NCBI RefSeq assembly: GCF_000519205.1
Contig: NZ_JAFB01000008.1
Location: 62,001-126,000 of the forward strand
Direction: 5' to 3'
Source: Amycolatopsis taiwanensis DSM 45107
GTDB lineage: Bacteria > Actinomycetota > Actinomycetes > Mycobacteriales > Pseudonocardiaceae
DNA: 64,000 nt
The notes under the pieces are model-generated. The model ran no database searches. It had not been told where the DNA came from and saw nothing but the letters and a program-made list of their open reading frames with translations. Shown one piece after another: positions 1-7,344 of this stretch. Numbering within the stretch: position 1 is the first letter of the stretch; each line of letters opens with the position of its first letter. The position numbers were made by a program, and so were the translations under genes.

Positions 1-452
1 TGGTTGTTGCACGTGGTGTGTGCGCCGCCCCGCGGGTCCGGCGCGCACACCAGGCTCTGGACCGACATGCTCACCATGCCGCCGGAGAGCCGGCCGACGA
101 CCCACGCCGGGAGCTCGCGGATCAGCCGTTCCGCTTCGGCGCAGTCGACGCCGCTGGCGGAGAGGTCCACCACCTGCAGGTTCAGGCCGTTCTGCGCGTG
201 GAAAGTACCGCAGCTTCCCTCCGCTGGTGTGTTCGGAGCGCCCTGAATCGGCGGATCGGGTGACTGTGCGCCGCCGATTTCCGGCTGGTGGGTGACCGGC
301 GGCGGCGCGGCGACCGGGGCCGACGCTGGGCCGGTGCCGGTGCCGGTGCCGGTGCCGGCCCCGGGAACCGCCACGGAGCAACCGCTCACCACGGTGGCGA
401 CGGCGACCGCGCCCATGGCGGCCACTGGCAAGGCGCTCTTCCGCAAGCCCAT
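1..452 (-). CDS. Secreted lipoprotein, C-terminus outside window
   Basis: The reading frame is open from an ATG at 452 to the left edge, giving about 150 residues with no stop. The N-terminus is a lipoprotein signal peptide: MGLRKS, a hydrophobic stretch, then lipobox VSGC with Cys25 as the predicted lipidated residue. A flexible linker follows, with a GT-dipeptide run encoded by a hexanucleotide GGTGCC repeat near 331-357 and then a Pro/Ala-rich segment. The folded part begins around residue 75 and has several cysteines (in EGSCGTF, GVDCAEAE, SLVCAPD), so extracytoplasmic disulfides are likely. I do not recognise the family. It is divergent from the small gene at 612. Confidence 0.7.
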   Translation of the reverse strand, partial: MGLRKSALPVAAMGAVAVATVVSGCSVAVPGAGTGTGTGTGPASAPVAAPPPVTHQPEIGGAQSPDPPIQGAPNTPAEGSCGTFHAQNGLNLQVVDLSASGVDCAEAERLIRELPAWVVGRLSGGMVSMSVQSLVCAPDPRGGAHTTCNN

Positions 453-611
453 CTCTGGAATCTCCCTCGACGTCGGGCGTGGCGGCCCGTCGTGGTCACG
501 GACCGAGGCGGGTCCATTCTGGACAGTCACGATGGTGGGCTGCTCACACCGAGCAGGTGAAATCTTGCGAAATCGTTAACATTTCGAGGTTGACGGCCGA
601 AAACCAAAGCG

Positions 612-821
612 ATGAGTACTGCCGACGACACCTCCGCTGATACCGGCACCCTGCCGCCGACCACACCGTTCACCGTGGTGTGGAGCCAGGGTCACCCATA
701 CGTGCTCGACACCGCCACCGGCGAGTCCCGCTGGATCGGCGCCGACGACCGCGGACGCCCCATTTCCCTTACCCATGCCGACCTGCAGCGTCGAGGCTGG
801 AGCCTGCGCCCTGCCGGTTAG
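612..821 (+). CDS. Small conserved-looking protein, function unknown
   Basis: A 69-residue protein starting ATG-AGT-ACT. It has a Thr/Asp-rich N-terminus (about 20 residues) and a compact aromatic core containing VVWSQGHPYV, GESRWIG and LQRRGW. Codon use is strongly G/C at third positions, as in its neighbours, which supports real coding. It stops 9 nt before the short element that precedes pgsA, so it may be the first gene of that operon. No strong Shine-Dalgarno is seen. I do not recognise the family and propose no function. Confidence 0.5.
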   Translation: MSTADDTSADTGTLPPTTPFTVVWSQGHPYVLDTATGESRWIGADDRGRPISLTHADLQRRGWSLRPAG

Positions 822-830
822 GGTTACGGG

Positions 831-922
831 GTGAGTAGCCCTGCGCCGAGCCGCGGCAACCAAGGTGACCACCACGCGCGCCCCGTCGACACGACCGCGC
901 GCGAACTCGCGGGGGAGCACGC
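831..922 (+). repeat. MIRU-like junction element, copy A
   Basis: First of four dispersed copies (others at 16091, 26537 and 41026). It begins at GTG 831 and contains SRGNQGDHHARP-type codons (GAGCCGCGGCAACCAAGG at about 848), then CGCGAACTCGCG, a 5-bp hairpin, and a GGGGGAG ribosome-binding site. It reads as a 31-codon mini-ORF whose TGA (924-926) overlaps the GTG start of pgsA at 923. Both ends carry GTGAG, a weak candidate for a target duplication. Confidence 0.7.
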
Positions 923-1555
923 GTGAGCGAGCCCCGCATCGAGCAGGCGCAGCCGTCGCTGCTGAAGCAGGCGCTGACCGTGCCGAACATCCTGTCGCTG
1001 CTTCGCCTGGCCGGCGTGCCGGTGTTCCTGTGGCTGCTGCTCGGTCCCCGCGAAGACGGCTGGGCGCTGGCGCTACTGGTCTTCAGCGCGCTGACCGACT
1101 GGCTGGACGGAAAGCTCGCCCGCTGGCTGGGGCAGGAGAGCCGGCTCGGCCAGCTCCTCGACCCGGCCGCCGACCGGCTCTACATCCTGGCGACCCTGGC
1201 CGCGTTCCTGGTCCGCGGGATCATGCCGTGGTGGCTGGTCGTCCCGCTGGTGCTGCGCGAGCTGATCGTCGGGGTGTGCATCCTCGTGTTGCGGCGCAAC
1301 GGGTTCGCCCCGCCCGAGGTGACCTACATCGGCAAGGCGGCGACCTTCGTGCTGATGTATGCCTTCCCGTTCCTGCTGCTCACCCAGGACGGTGGCCTCG
1401 TGGCGACGATCGCGCGGCCGATCGCCTACGCGTTCACCACCTGGGGCTGGCTGCTCTACCTGTGGTCGGGTGCGCTGTATGTGATCCAGGCCGTCCGTGC
1501 CGTCCAGGGTGTCCGTTCCGGCGGCCCCGCAGTGCGGCCCGGGACGCATCTGTAA
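923..1555 (+). CDS. pgsA: CDP-alcohol phosphatidyltransferase (PgsA-like)
   Basis: 210-residue integral membrane protein of the CDP-alcohol phosphatidyltransferase family, which transfers a phosphatidyl group from CDP-diacylglycerol to an alcohol such as glycerol-3-phosphate or inositol phosphate. The catalytic signature D-x2-D-G-x2-A-R-x8-G-x3-D-x3-D is intact ([10 protein letters not shown] and [11 protein letters not shown], about residues 53-80). Several hydrophobic helices flank it. The GTG start follows a GGGGGAG site supplied by the repeat element. It lies upstream of gcvH, as pgsA2 does in mycobacteria. The acceptor substrate cannot be read from the sequence. Confidence 0.88.
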   Translation: MSEPRIEQAQPSLLKQALTVPNILSLLRLAGVPVFLWLLLGPREDGWALALLVFSALTDWLDGKLARWLGQESRLGQLLDPAADRLYILATLAAFLVRGIMPWWLVVPLVLRELIVGVCILVLRRNGFAPPEVTYIGKAATFVLMYAFPFLLLTQDGGLVATIARPIAYAFTTWGWLLYLWSGALYVIQAVRAVQGVRSGGPAVRPGTHL

Positions 1556-1595
1556 GACTTCGCGTTGGCAGTCGGAGAGCGGAAAGGGGAACGCG

Positions 1596-1979
1596 GTGTC
1601 CACTCCAGAAGAGCTGCGGTACACCGAGGAACACGAGTGGGTCGCGACCGGCTCCGGTGACACGGTCCGGGTCGGCATCACCGAGTACGCGCAAGACCAG
1701 CTCGGCGACGTGGTGTTCGTCGAGTTGCCCGAGGCAGGCAAGCGGCTGACCGCGGGTGAGACGTTCGGCGAGGTCGAGTCGACCAAGAGCGTGTCCGAGC
1801 TGTACGCACCGGTGGACGGTGAGGTGACCGCGGTCAACGGGGCCGTCGCCGACTCGCCGGAACTGATCAACAGCGACCCCTACGGCGAGGGCTGGCTGAT
1901 CGAGGTCAGGGTCGACGACCCGGCCGGCCTGGAGGGCCTGCTCGATGCGGAGGCCTACCAGCGCCTGATCGGCCAGTGA
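1596..1979 (+). CDS. gcvH: Glycine cleavage system H protein
   Basis: 127-residue lipoyl carrier protein that shuttles the aminomethyl group between the P, T and L proteins of the cytosolic glycine cleavage complex. The lipoylation motif is intact ([20 protein letters not shown], Lys being the lipoylated residue). The GTG start at 1596 is chosen because GGAAAGGGGA lies just upstream and the protein then begins at the expected N-terminus ([14 protein letters not shown]). It is followed by garA, the usual actinobacterial order. The glycine riboswitch lies about 3.8 kb downstream rather than in front of this gene. No gcvP or gcvT is in the window. Confidence 0.95.
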   Translation: MSTPEELRYTEEHEWVATGSGDTVRVGITEYAQDQLGDVVFVELPEAGKRLTAGETFGEVESTKSVSELYAPVDGEVTAVNGAVADSPELINSDPYGEGWLIEVRVDDPAGLEGLLDAEAYQRLIGQ

Positions 1980-2121
1980 AAGCGCTCGGCGTGGTCGGTA
2001 TCACGGCGGGTGCCGGAAAGTCCGACATGGGGAGCCCTTCCGGTTGAATCGATCAGGCACGGTACGTTGACAGCACACATTCAGAGGTAGACGGATTACT
2101 TCAGCGGTGAGGAGAGCTCAG

Positions 2122-2586
2122 GTGAGCACGAACGACGGGCCCGGCGTTCCCCCGGAGCAGTCTCCGGAGAAGACCTCGGTCTTCCGGGCCGACTTCCTGG
2201 CGGAGTCCGAGGGACAGGAGCCGCCGGCACCCGAGCCTTCGGTCGCCGGCGTCGATGCGCTGCCGGCCGGGTCGGCACTGCTGGTCGTCAAGCGGGGCCC
2301 CAACGCGGGTTCCCGGTTCTTGCTCGACCGCGATACCACGAGCGCGGGCCGGCATCCGGACAGCGACATCTTCCTCGACGACGTCACGGTTTCCCGGCGG
2401 CACGCGGAATTCCGGCGCGAGGGCGGCGAATTCGTCGTGATCGACGTCGGCAGCCTCAACGGGACCTACGTCAACCGTGAGCCGGTGGACCAGGCCGTGC
2501 TCGCCGGCGGTGACGAGGTGCAGATCGGCAAGTTCCGCCTGGTCTTCCTGACCGGCCCGGGGCACGGGGGTCAGGGGACACGGTGA
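2122..2586 (+). CDS. garA: FHA-domain metabolic regulator GarA/OdhI
   Basis: 154-residue forkhead-associated protein. In mycobacteria and corynebacteria its family binds and inhibits 2-oxoglutarate dehydrogenase and controls glutamate dehydrogenase and synthase until it is phosphorylated near the N-terminus and folds on itself. The FHA core is clear: SAGRHPDSDIFLDD, VSRRHAEF and SLNGTYVN. The N-terminal phospho-motif is EKTSVFRADFL. In GarA/OdhI this is ETTSVF, so one of the two adjacent threonines is replaced by Lys. The GTG at 2122 is preferred over an upstream in-frame GTG at 2107 because GAGGAG lies 7-8 nt before it. The gene overlaps ftsR by 4 nt. Confidence 0.93.
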   Translation: MSTNDGPGVPPEQSPEKTSVFRADFLAESEGQEPPAPEPSVAGVDALPAGSALLVVKRGPNAGSRFLLDRDTTSAGRHPDSDIFLDDVTVSRRHAEFRREGGEFVVIDVGSLNGTYVNREPVDQAVLAGGDEVQIGKFRLVFLTGPGHGGQGTR

Positions 2587-3344
2587 CGGCTGCCGGGCGG
2601 CCACAGCGTGATGGGTTGAGCATCGGGGCCGTGCTGGCGCAGTTGCGCGCAGACTTCCCCGATGTCACCATCTCCAAGATCAGGTTCCTCGAGTCTGAGG
2701 GCCTGGTGCGGCCCGCCCGGACGCCTTCGGGCTACCGCCAGTTCACCCCGGCGGACGTGGAACGGCTGCGTTTCGTGCTGTCCGCCCAGCGGGACCATTA
2801 CCTGCCGCTGAAGGTGATCAAGGAACAACTGGACGCCGCCGACCGCGGGAGCGTACCCGCTGAGCTGGTCGCCCGGCGCCTGTCCCGCAAGCTCGTTCCG
2901 CTGTCCGAGCCGGTGGCGGGCAGCGGGCCGGACGGGCCGTCCGCCGCGGCGGACTTCGCGCCCGGCCACGAACTCCGGCTGACCCAGGAGGAGTTGCTGG
3001 CGCGGGCGGACATCGACCCCGCCACGCTCGCCGAGCTCCAGCAGTACGGGCTCATCCGCCCGGGGCCGGCCGGCTTCTACGACCCGGACGCGGTGCTGAT
3101 CGCCAAGACGGTCCGGTCGATGACCGACTACGGCATCGAACCGCGGCATCTGCGTGCCTTCCGGGCTTCCGCGGACCGGGAAGTCGGTCTGCTGCAACAG
3201 ATCGTGACCCCGGTATCCCGCCAGCGGGACGCCGATGCCAAGGCGCGCGCGGAAGAGCTGGCACGGGAGCTGGCCGCGTTGTCGGTGACCTTGCATTCAC
3301 TGCTGGTCAAGGCGGGTATTCGCGAGGTCGCCGGAGGCGGCTGA
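2583..3344 (+). CDS. ftsR: MerR-family cell-division regulator FtsR
   Basis: 253-residue MerR-type transcription factor (Rv1828/FtsR group; in corynebacteria FtsR activates ftsZ). The N-terminal winged helix-turn-helix is visible (SIGAVLAQLRADFPDVTISKIRFLESEGLVRPARTPSGYRQF), with the typical RF-V-LSAQRDHYLPLKVIKEQL helix. A second MerR-like effector domain starts around residue 130 (LTQEELLARADIDPATLAELQQYGLI). The GTG start overlaps the garA stop (GTGA), so the two are translationally coupled. Order garA-ftsR is conserved in mycobacteria. Confidence 0.88.
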   Translation: MTAAGRPQRDGLSIGAVLAQLRADFPDVTISKIRFLESEGLVRPARTPSGYRQFTPADVERLRFVLSAQRDHYLPLKVIKEQLDAADRGSVPAELVARRLSRKLVPLSEPVAGSGPDGPSAAADFAPGHELRLTQEELLARADIDPATLAELQQYGLIRPGPAGFYDPDAVLIAKTVRSMTDYGIEPRHLRAFRASADREVGLLQQIVTPVSRQRDADAKARAEELARELAALSVTLHSLLVKAGIREVAGGG

Positions 3345-3575
3345 CGCTGCCGACAGCCAAAGTCGTCGCCAACGACACCATTTCATATCTCTTCCTATCG
3401 GCGAAGATGCCGTACGGTGGGTGATGGGTTGCTGGACCAGCGAGTCCCGCGATCCCGGTCAGGACTGCAGGACAAGCGAGCACAGCGCCCGGATGACGGG
3501 TAGCGTCGGGGATACCGACGGAGGATCCTCGGCGCAATGCTGTGGCCCGCGCACAGGAGAGGGAGGCGAAGCCCG

Positions 3576-4049
3576 ATGAGCGAGATGCGCGTCGTCGGCG
3601 TGCGGGTGGAACTGCCCGCGAATCAGCCGATCTTGTTGCTGCGGGAGACGAACGGCGAACGCTACCTCCCGATCTGGATCGGGTCGGTCGAGGCCACCGC
3701 GATCGCCCTGGAGCAGCAGGGGGTGCGCCCGGCGCGGCCGCTGACCCATGACCTTCTCAAGGAGGTCATCGGAGCGCTGGGCCGGGAACTGGAGCAGGTC
3801 GTGATCACCGACCTGCGTGAGGGCACGTTCTTCGCCGAGTTGGTGTTCGACGGGAATGTGCGGGTGTCCGCACGGCCGAGCGACTCGGTCGCGCTGGCGC
3901 TGCGAGTCGGGGTGCCGATCCACGCGGTGGACTCGGTGCTGGAGGAGGCCGGCCTGGTCATCCCCGACGAGCAGGAGGACGAGGTCGAGAAGTTCCGCGA
4001 GTTCCTCGACTCGGTCTCGCCGGAAGACTTCCGCGGCGCCGACACGTAG
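3576..4049 (+). CDS. Bifunctional nuclease family protein (DUF151)
   Basis: 157-residue single-domain DUF151 protein, annotated as bifunctional (RNase/DNase) nuclease in the family. Characteristic stretches are MRVVGVRVELPANQPILLLRE, LPIWIGSVEATAIAL, RPLTHDLLKEVI and ARPSDSVALALRVGVPI. The C-terminus is acidic. ATG 3576 is chosen because GGGAGG (3561-3566) sits at good spacing and the first residues match the usual start. It occupies the Rv1829 position between two MerR genes. The 231 bp before it hold no other gene and probably contain its promoter. Confidence 0.88.
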   Translation: MSEMRVVGVRVELPANQPILLLRETNGERYLPIWIGSVEATAIALEQQGVRPARPLTHDLLKEVIGALGRELEQVVITDLREGTFFAELVFDGNVRVSARPSDSVALALRVGVPIHAVDSVLEEAGLVIPDEQEDEVEKFREFLDSVSPEDFRGADT

Positions 4050-4051
4050 TC

Positions 4052-4119
4052 CGCCCGATTGGCCGGATTGTGCTCGTCGCTCCGCCGCCCGATTGGCTCG
4101 ATCATGCTCGTCGCTCCGC
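4052..4119. repeat. Two tandem 34-bp units plus inverted end
   Basis: Two adjacent imperfect 34-bp copies (4052-4085 and 4086-4119), each starting CGCCCGATTGG and ending GCTCGTCGCTCCGC, immediately after the nuclease stop codon. The second copy plus following bases also forms an inverted repeat (CGCCCGAT with ATCGGGCG). Together with the hairpin at 4148 it fills the gap between convergent genes. Confidence 0.7.
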
Positions 4120-4147
4120 GACTTCGCCGTGATCGGGCGATGATGAT

Positions 4148-4170
4148 TTTGGGGGGCCGAGCCCCCCAAA
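4148..4170. terminator. Bidirectional hairpin terminator
   Basis: Perfect 10-bp inverted repeat TTTGGGGGGC / GCCCCCCAAA with a CGA loop, between the convergent nuclease (+) and TetR (-) genes. The T-rich and A-rich flanks allow it to work on both strands. Confidence 0.8.
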
Positions 4171-4258
4171 CCCCCCACGGTGCGAGCTCCTCCTGACCCA
4201 GCGCAGTCTCGTTTGTTCTTGACCAGCACCGGTTATGGTTCGTTCGTTCGTTCGTTTG

Positions 4259-4873
4259 TTACGGTGCGGTGGCTTTCTCGAAGAGGGCGGCGAGTTCTTG
4301 CCCGTAGGCGTCGAGATCGAGTTGCGGGTTGTCGGCCAGCGCGGCCGCTGCCCCGTCGACGGCTTGCGCGATGGTCCTCGCCATGATCCCCGCGTCGAAC
4401 TCCCCGAACACTCCCTCACGTTGCCCCTGCCCGAGTTGCCGGGCCAGCCGGCCCATTCGCAGATCCGCCAGCAGCGCATCGGTCACCGGCTCTCCTGTGG
4501 CGTTCCGCGCGATCTCGGCGAGCGCCCGCACCGCACTGGGGTGAGCGCGCAGGAACGCCAGTTCCGACTCGATATGGGCACGTAGCGCCGCCACGCGATC
4601 CTCGCCCGAGCCCGCACGCTCGGTCAGGTACCGGTCCTTGACGTGGATGATGGTGCCGAGCAGCGCGGTCATCAGATTCTGCTTGGTGCCGAAGTGGTAG
4701 GTGATGATCCGGGTGCTGCTCAACCCGGCCCGTTCCCGGATGCGTTCGAAGGAGGTCCCGGCGTAGCCGTGTTCGGCGATGGTGCCGATGGTCGCGGTGA
4801 GGATCTGCGCGCGGCGGGCCGCTTCGGTCACACTGAGCCCGAGGTCCGGCTGCATGTCAGCTGTTATCTGCAT
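4259..4873 (-). CDS. TetR-family transcriptional regulator
   Basis: 204-residue TetR protein. The N-terminal helix-turn-helix is visible (RRAQILTATIGTIAEHGYAGTSFERIRERAGLSSTRIITYHFGTKQNLMTALL), followed by an all-helical ligand domain. ATG 4873 lacks a Shine-Dalgarno; an alternative ATG at 4855 (MQPDLGL) is possible, and an A/T-rich patch just upstream (GTTAATTTTTA) could be a -10 giving a leaderless mRNA. The 246 bp to the next gene contain two related ATGA-GAGTAA-like words (near 4873 and 4888) that may be its own operator. No obvious target gene is adjacent. A TTCG tetranucleotide repeat (4239-4254) abuts the stop codon. Confidence 0.85.
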   Translation of the reverse strand: MQITADMQPDLGLSVTEAARRAQILTATIGTIAEHGYAGTSFERIRERAGLSSTRIITYHFGTKQNLMTALLGTIIHVKDRYLTERAGSGEDRVAALRAHIESELAFLRAHPSAVRALAEIARNATGEPVTDALLADLRMGRLARQLGQGQREGVFGEFDAGIMARTIAQAVDGAAAALADNPQLDLDAYGQELAALFEKATAP

Positions 4874-5119
4874 GAGTAAAAATTAACATGAACGAGTAAG
4901 GATGCCTAGTGGGTGAAGTCTCACGATGGCCGTCTCGGTGTCCCGCGCGTCGCGTTGACCGCGGGACCTCGCACGCTTACCGTCGAAGTCGGCGAATTGC
5001 TCCGGTGTGATTCCGGCGACTTGGAAGCAACCTGAGCGCTCGTCGCAGCCAGGGATCCCGCTCCCGGGATTCGGGTGCTTGTTTCGACCGGCCGCCCGGC
5101 CGGGCGAGGGGAGGCATGC

Positions 5120-5686
5120 GTGGTCGACGAAAGGCCGGTCAAGGCGGTCGACGGGGAGCAGGGTGAGCTATTCCCGGACTCCTCCCTGCCCGACGAACTG
5201 GTCGGTTACCGGGGGCCCGCGGCGTGCCAGATCGCCGGCATCACCTACCGCCAGCTGGACTACTGGGCGCGCACCAAGCTCGTCGCCCCGAGCGTGCGGA
5301 CGGCGCAGGGGTCGGGTTCGCAGCGGCTGTACTCGTTCACGGACATCCTCGCCCTCAAGATCGTGAAGCGGTTGCTCGACACCGGTGTATCGCTGCAGAA
5401 CATCCGGGTCGCCGTCGAGCATCTCCGCAAACGCGGCGTGCGGGACCTGGCGAACGTCACGCTCGTCTCCGATGGCACCACCGTGTACGAGTGCACGTCG
5501 CCGGAGGAGATCGTCGATCTGCTGCAGGGTGGTCAGGGCGTGTTCGGCATCGCGGTGAAGGTGCACATGCAGGAGATCAGCGGCACCCTGCACGAGTTTC
5601 CCGCCGAGCGGGCCGACGGTGGCCACATCGAGCCGGAGGTTCCGGACGAGTTGAGCCAGCGCCGCAACGCCCGCCGAACCGGTTGA
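5120..5686 (+). CDS. MerR-family regulator (Rv1830-type)
   Basis: 188-residue MerR-like regulator. The winged-helix region is YRGPAACQIAGITYRQLDYWARTKLVAPSVRTAQGSGSQRLYSFTDILALKIVKRLLDTGVSLQNIRVAV, followed by a C-terminal domain of the Rv1830 type (LANVTLVSDGTTVYECTSPEEIVDLLQGGQGVFGIAVKVH). GTG 5120 is chosen because GAGGGGAGG lies just before it. In mycobacteria this gene precedes the glycine decarboxylase gene. Here it is followed at 61 nt by the glycine riboswitch but not by gcvP. Confidence 0.88.
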   Translation: MVDERPVKAVDGEQGELFPDSSLPDELVGYRGPAACQIAGITYRQLDYWARTKLVAPSVRTAQGSGSQRLYSFTDILALKIVKRLLDTGVSLQNIRVAVEHLRKRGVRDLANVTLVSDGTTVYECTSPEEIVDLLQGGQGVFGIAVKVHMQEISGTLHEFPAERADGGHIEPEVPDELSQRRNARRTG

Positions 5687-5746
5687 GGGACTCCGCCCAA
5701 CCGGCGAGTAACCGGGCCCGATAGGGTGAAGGCGCAGTCGCCGAAG

Positions 5747-5957
5747 CCGCGCGGGAGAGTTCGAACCCTTACCTGGGTTCGGCGCCGAAGGAGCAAGTCC
5801 TCCCCGGAACCTCTCAGGCACCTGGACCGCGCGGACGAGACGCCTCTGGAAAGCGGGTCACCGGATCACCACCCGGGTGACCCCGCCGAAGGTGCAAGCC
5901 CGCCAAACACTGGGCGAACCTCTCAGGCGCCCAGGAGCGGGCACGGACAGAGTGGGG
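5747..5957 (+). ncRNA. Tandem glycine riboswitch (two aptamers)
   Basis: Two glycine aptamers in tandem. Aptamer 1 starts at GCGCGGGAGAG (about 5749) and carries the conserved GGAACCTCTCAGGCACC (about 5804-5822). A short linker follows. Aptamer 2 starts near GCCTCTGGAAAGCGGG (about 5842) and carries GCGAACCTCTCAGGCGCC (about 5914-5931). The two GAACCTCTCAGG segments are the family hallmark. In actinobacteria it normally turns on gcvP or gcvT expression when glycine is high. Here the next downstream gene on this strand is an XRE regulator at 6466, with an antisense SnoaL gene between. Confidence 0.93.
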
Positions 5958-5960
5958 AGG

Positions 5961-5982
5961 ACCCGGACGCGAGCGTCCGGGT
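5961..5982 (+). terminator. Hairpin directly after the glycine riboswitch
   Basis: ACCCGGACG / CGTCCGGGT, a perfect 9-bp stem with a CGAG loop, starts within 5 nt of the second aptamer. It lacks a U-tract. It could be the expression platform of the riboswitch or a terminator, and also lies just past the stop of the opposing SnoaL gene. Confidence 0.55.
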
Positions 5983-5994
5983 CCCACGTTCGGA

Positions 5995-6357
5995 TCAGCC
6001 CGGGAGCTTGTCGAGAAATCCCAGCACCCGGCTGATCCGGTCGCCGTCGATCGCGACCACATCGAACCCGATCGCGAGCGGCTCGTCGGCCCCGGCCGGG
6101 CCGAGATGCCAGCTGAAACGCGCGATGTCGTGGTGCCCGTCCACCTCGCCGGGCAGGCTGAAGATCAGGCCGGCGAACTGCCCCTGGGCGCCGGCGATGA
6201 ATTGGTCTACACCATCCCAGCCGCGTACCGAGCCGAGCGGGTCGGTGTAGATCACGTCCTCGGTGAACAACTGCTCGATCACCTCGCGCCGCTTCACGGG
6301 ATCGGTCTCGTTGAACGCGTCGATGTAGCGGTGCGCGAGAGCAGTGAAGTCCGTCAC
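5995..6357 (-). CDS. SnoaL/NTF2-like small protein
   Basis: 120-residue cone-fold (NTF2/SnoaL-like) protein. Typical features are FTALAHRYIDAFNETDPVKRREVIEQLFTEDVIYTDPLGSVRGWDGVDQFI and a beta-sheet half with RFSWHLGPAG and DGDRISRVLGFLDKLP. Such proteins are cyclases, isomerases or binding proteins; the substrate cannot be inferred. The GTG start at 6357 is chosen because AAGGAGAACACC precedes it. It is divergent from the XRE regulator at 6466, with 108 bp between them, and its 3' end faces the riboswitch. Confidence 0.8.
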   Translation of the reverse strand: MTDFTALAHRYIDAFNETDPVKRREVIEQLFTEDVIYTDPLGSVRGWDGVDQFIAGAQGQFAGLIFSLPGEVDGHHDIARFSWHLGPAGADEPLAIGFDVVAIDGDRISRVLGFLDKLPG

Positions 6358-6445
6358 GGTGTTCTCCTTGCTGTGCAAGTGAATGTTGATGCCACAACGA
6401 TGCTCGGTGAAGTGATGTGTGTCGATTACGCGCCAGGTAATGGAC

Positions 6446-6460
6446 GACGCTTGTAGCGTC
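6446..6460. promoter_or_regulatory. Candidate operator of the XRE/SnoaL divergon
   Basis: Perfect inverted repeat GACGCT-TGT-AGCGTC in the 108-bp divergent intergenic region, 5 bp before the GTG of the XRE gene. Position suits autorepression by that regulator. No experimental support is visible. Confidence 0.4.
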
Positions 6461-6465
6461 AAGGG

Positions 6466-7293
6466 GTGAAGACATTTCAGGGACCCCGCGCGGAGCTCAC
6501 GACCCATGGCGCCGCGGTGGGAGATTTGCTTCGGCTGTGGCGAGAACGCCGCCGGATCAGCCAGCTCGATCTGGCGATCACCGCGGAGGTCTCCACCCGG
6601 CATCTCAGCTTCGTGGAGACGGGACGGGCCAAGCCCAGCCGCGAAATGGTGCTTCGTCTCGGGGAGCATCTCGACGTTCCGCTACGCGAGCGCAACCACT
6701 TGCTCCTCGCGGCCGGTTATGCCCCGGTGTACCGGGAAAGCGCGCTGGATGATCCGGAGTTGGGCACGGCCCGCGACGCGGTGCGGCAGGTGCTGGCCGG
6801 ACACGAGCCATATCCCGCCGTCGTGGTCGACCGGTTGTGGAACCTCGTCGAGGCCAACTCCAGCGTGTCCTTGCTCACCGAGGGTTCGGCGCCCGAACTG
6901 CTGGCGCCGGTGCCCAACGTGCTCAAGATCGCACTGCACCCGCGGGGCATGGCGCCGCGCGTGATCAACCTCGGCGAGTTGCGCGCGGACCTGCTCGGCC
7001 GGCTGCGCCGCCAGGTGGAGGCAACCGCCGATCCGGAGCTTGTCGAACTGCTCGACGAGGTCCGCGGCTACCCGTGCGACCAACCGGTTCCCGAGGTCGA
7101 AATCCCTTCGCACGGCAACATCTTCGTGCCGTTGCGCCTGTGGCACGGTGAGCAGGAACTGTCGTTCTTCTCCACGATCGCGACCTTCGGCGCGCCCCTC
7201 GACGTGACGCTCGCCGAGCTGGCGATCGAATCGTTCTACCCGGCGGATGAGGCCACGGGGGATTACCTTCGGCGCATCAAGGAAAACGCGTGA
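6466..7293 (+). CDS. XRE-family regulator with MmyB-like ligand domain
   Basis: 275-residue helix-turn-helix regulator. The XRE domain occupies about residues 15-75 (LLRLWRERRRISQLDLAITAEVSTRHLSFVETGRAKPSREMVLRLGEHLDVPLRERNHLLLAAGYAP). The C-terminal MmyB-like domain (PAS-type fold, often binding a fatty acid) follows, with NAVLWNLVEANSSVSLL-like and FSTIATFGAPLDVTLAELAIESFYPAD segments. The GTG start has AAGGGG close upstream. It is divergent from a SnoaL-like gene, a frequent arrangement for this family, and probably regulates it. Confidence 0.88.
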   Translation: MKTFQGPRAELTTHGAAVGDLLRLWRERRRISQLDLAITAEVSTRHLSFVETGRAKPSREMVLRLGEHLDVPLRERNHLLLAAGYAPVYRESALDDPELGTARDAVRQVLAGHEPYPAVVVDRLWNLVEANSSVSLLTEGSAPELLAPVPNVLKIALHPRGMAPRVINLGELRADLLGRLRRQVEATADPELVELLDEVRGYPCDQPVPEVEIPSHGNIFVPLRLWHGEQELSFFSTIATFGAPLDVTLAELAIESFYPADEATGDYLRRIKENA

Positions 7294-7344
7294 GCCGCGC
7301 CCGCCCGTCTTCCACCACCGTCCTCATCGGAGGGTGGCCCGGAT

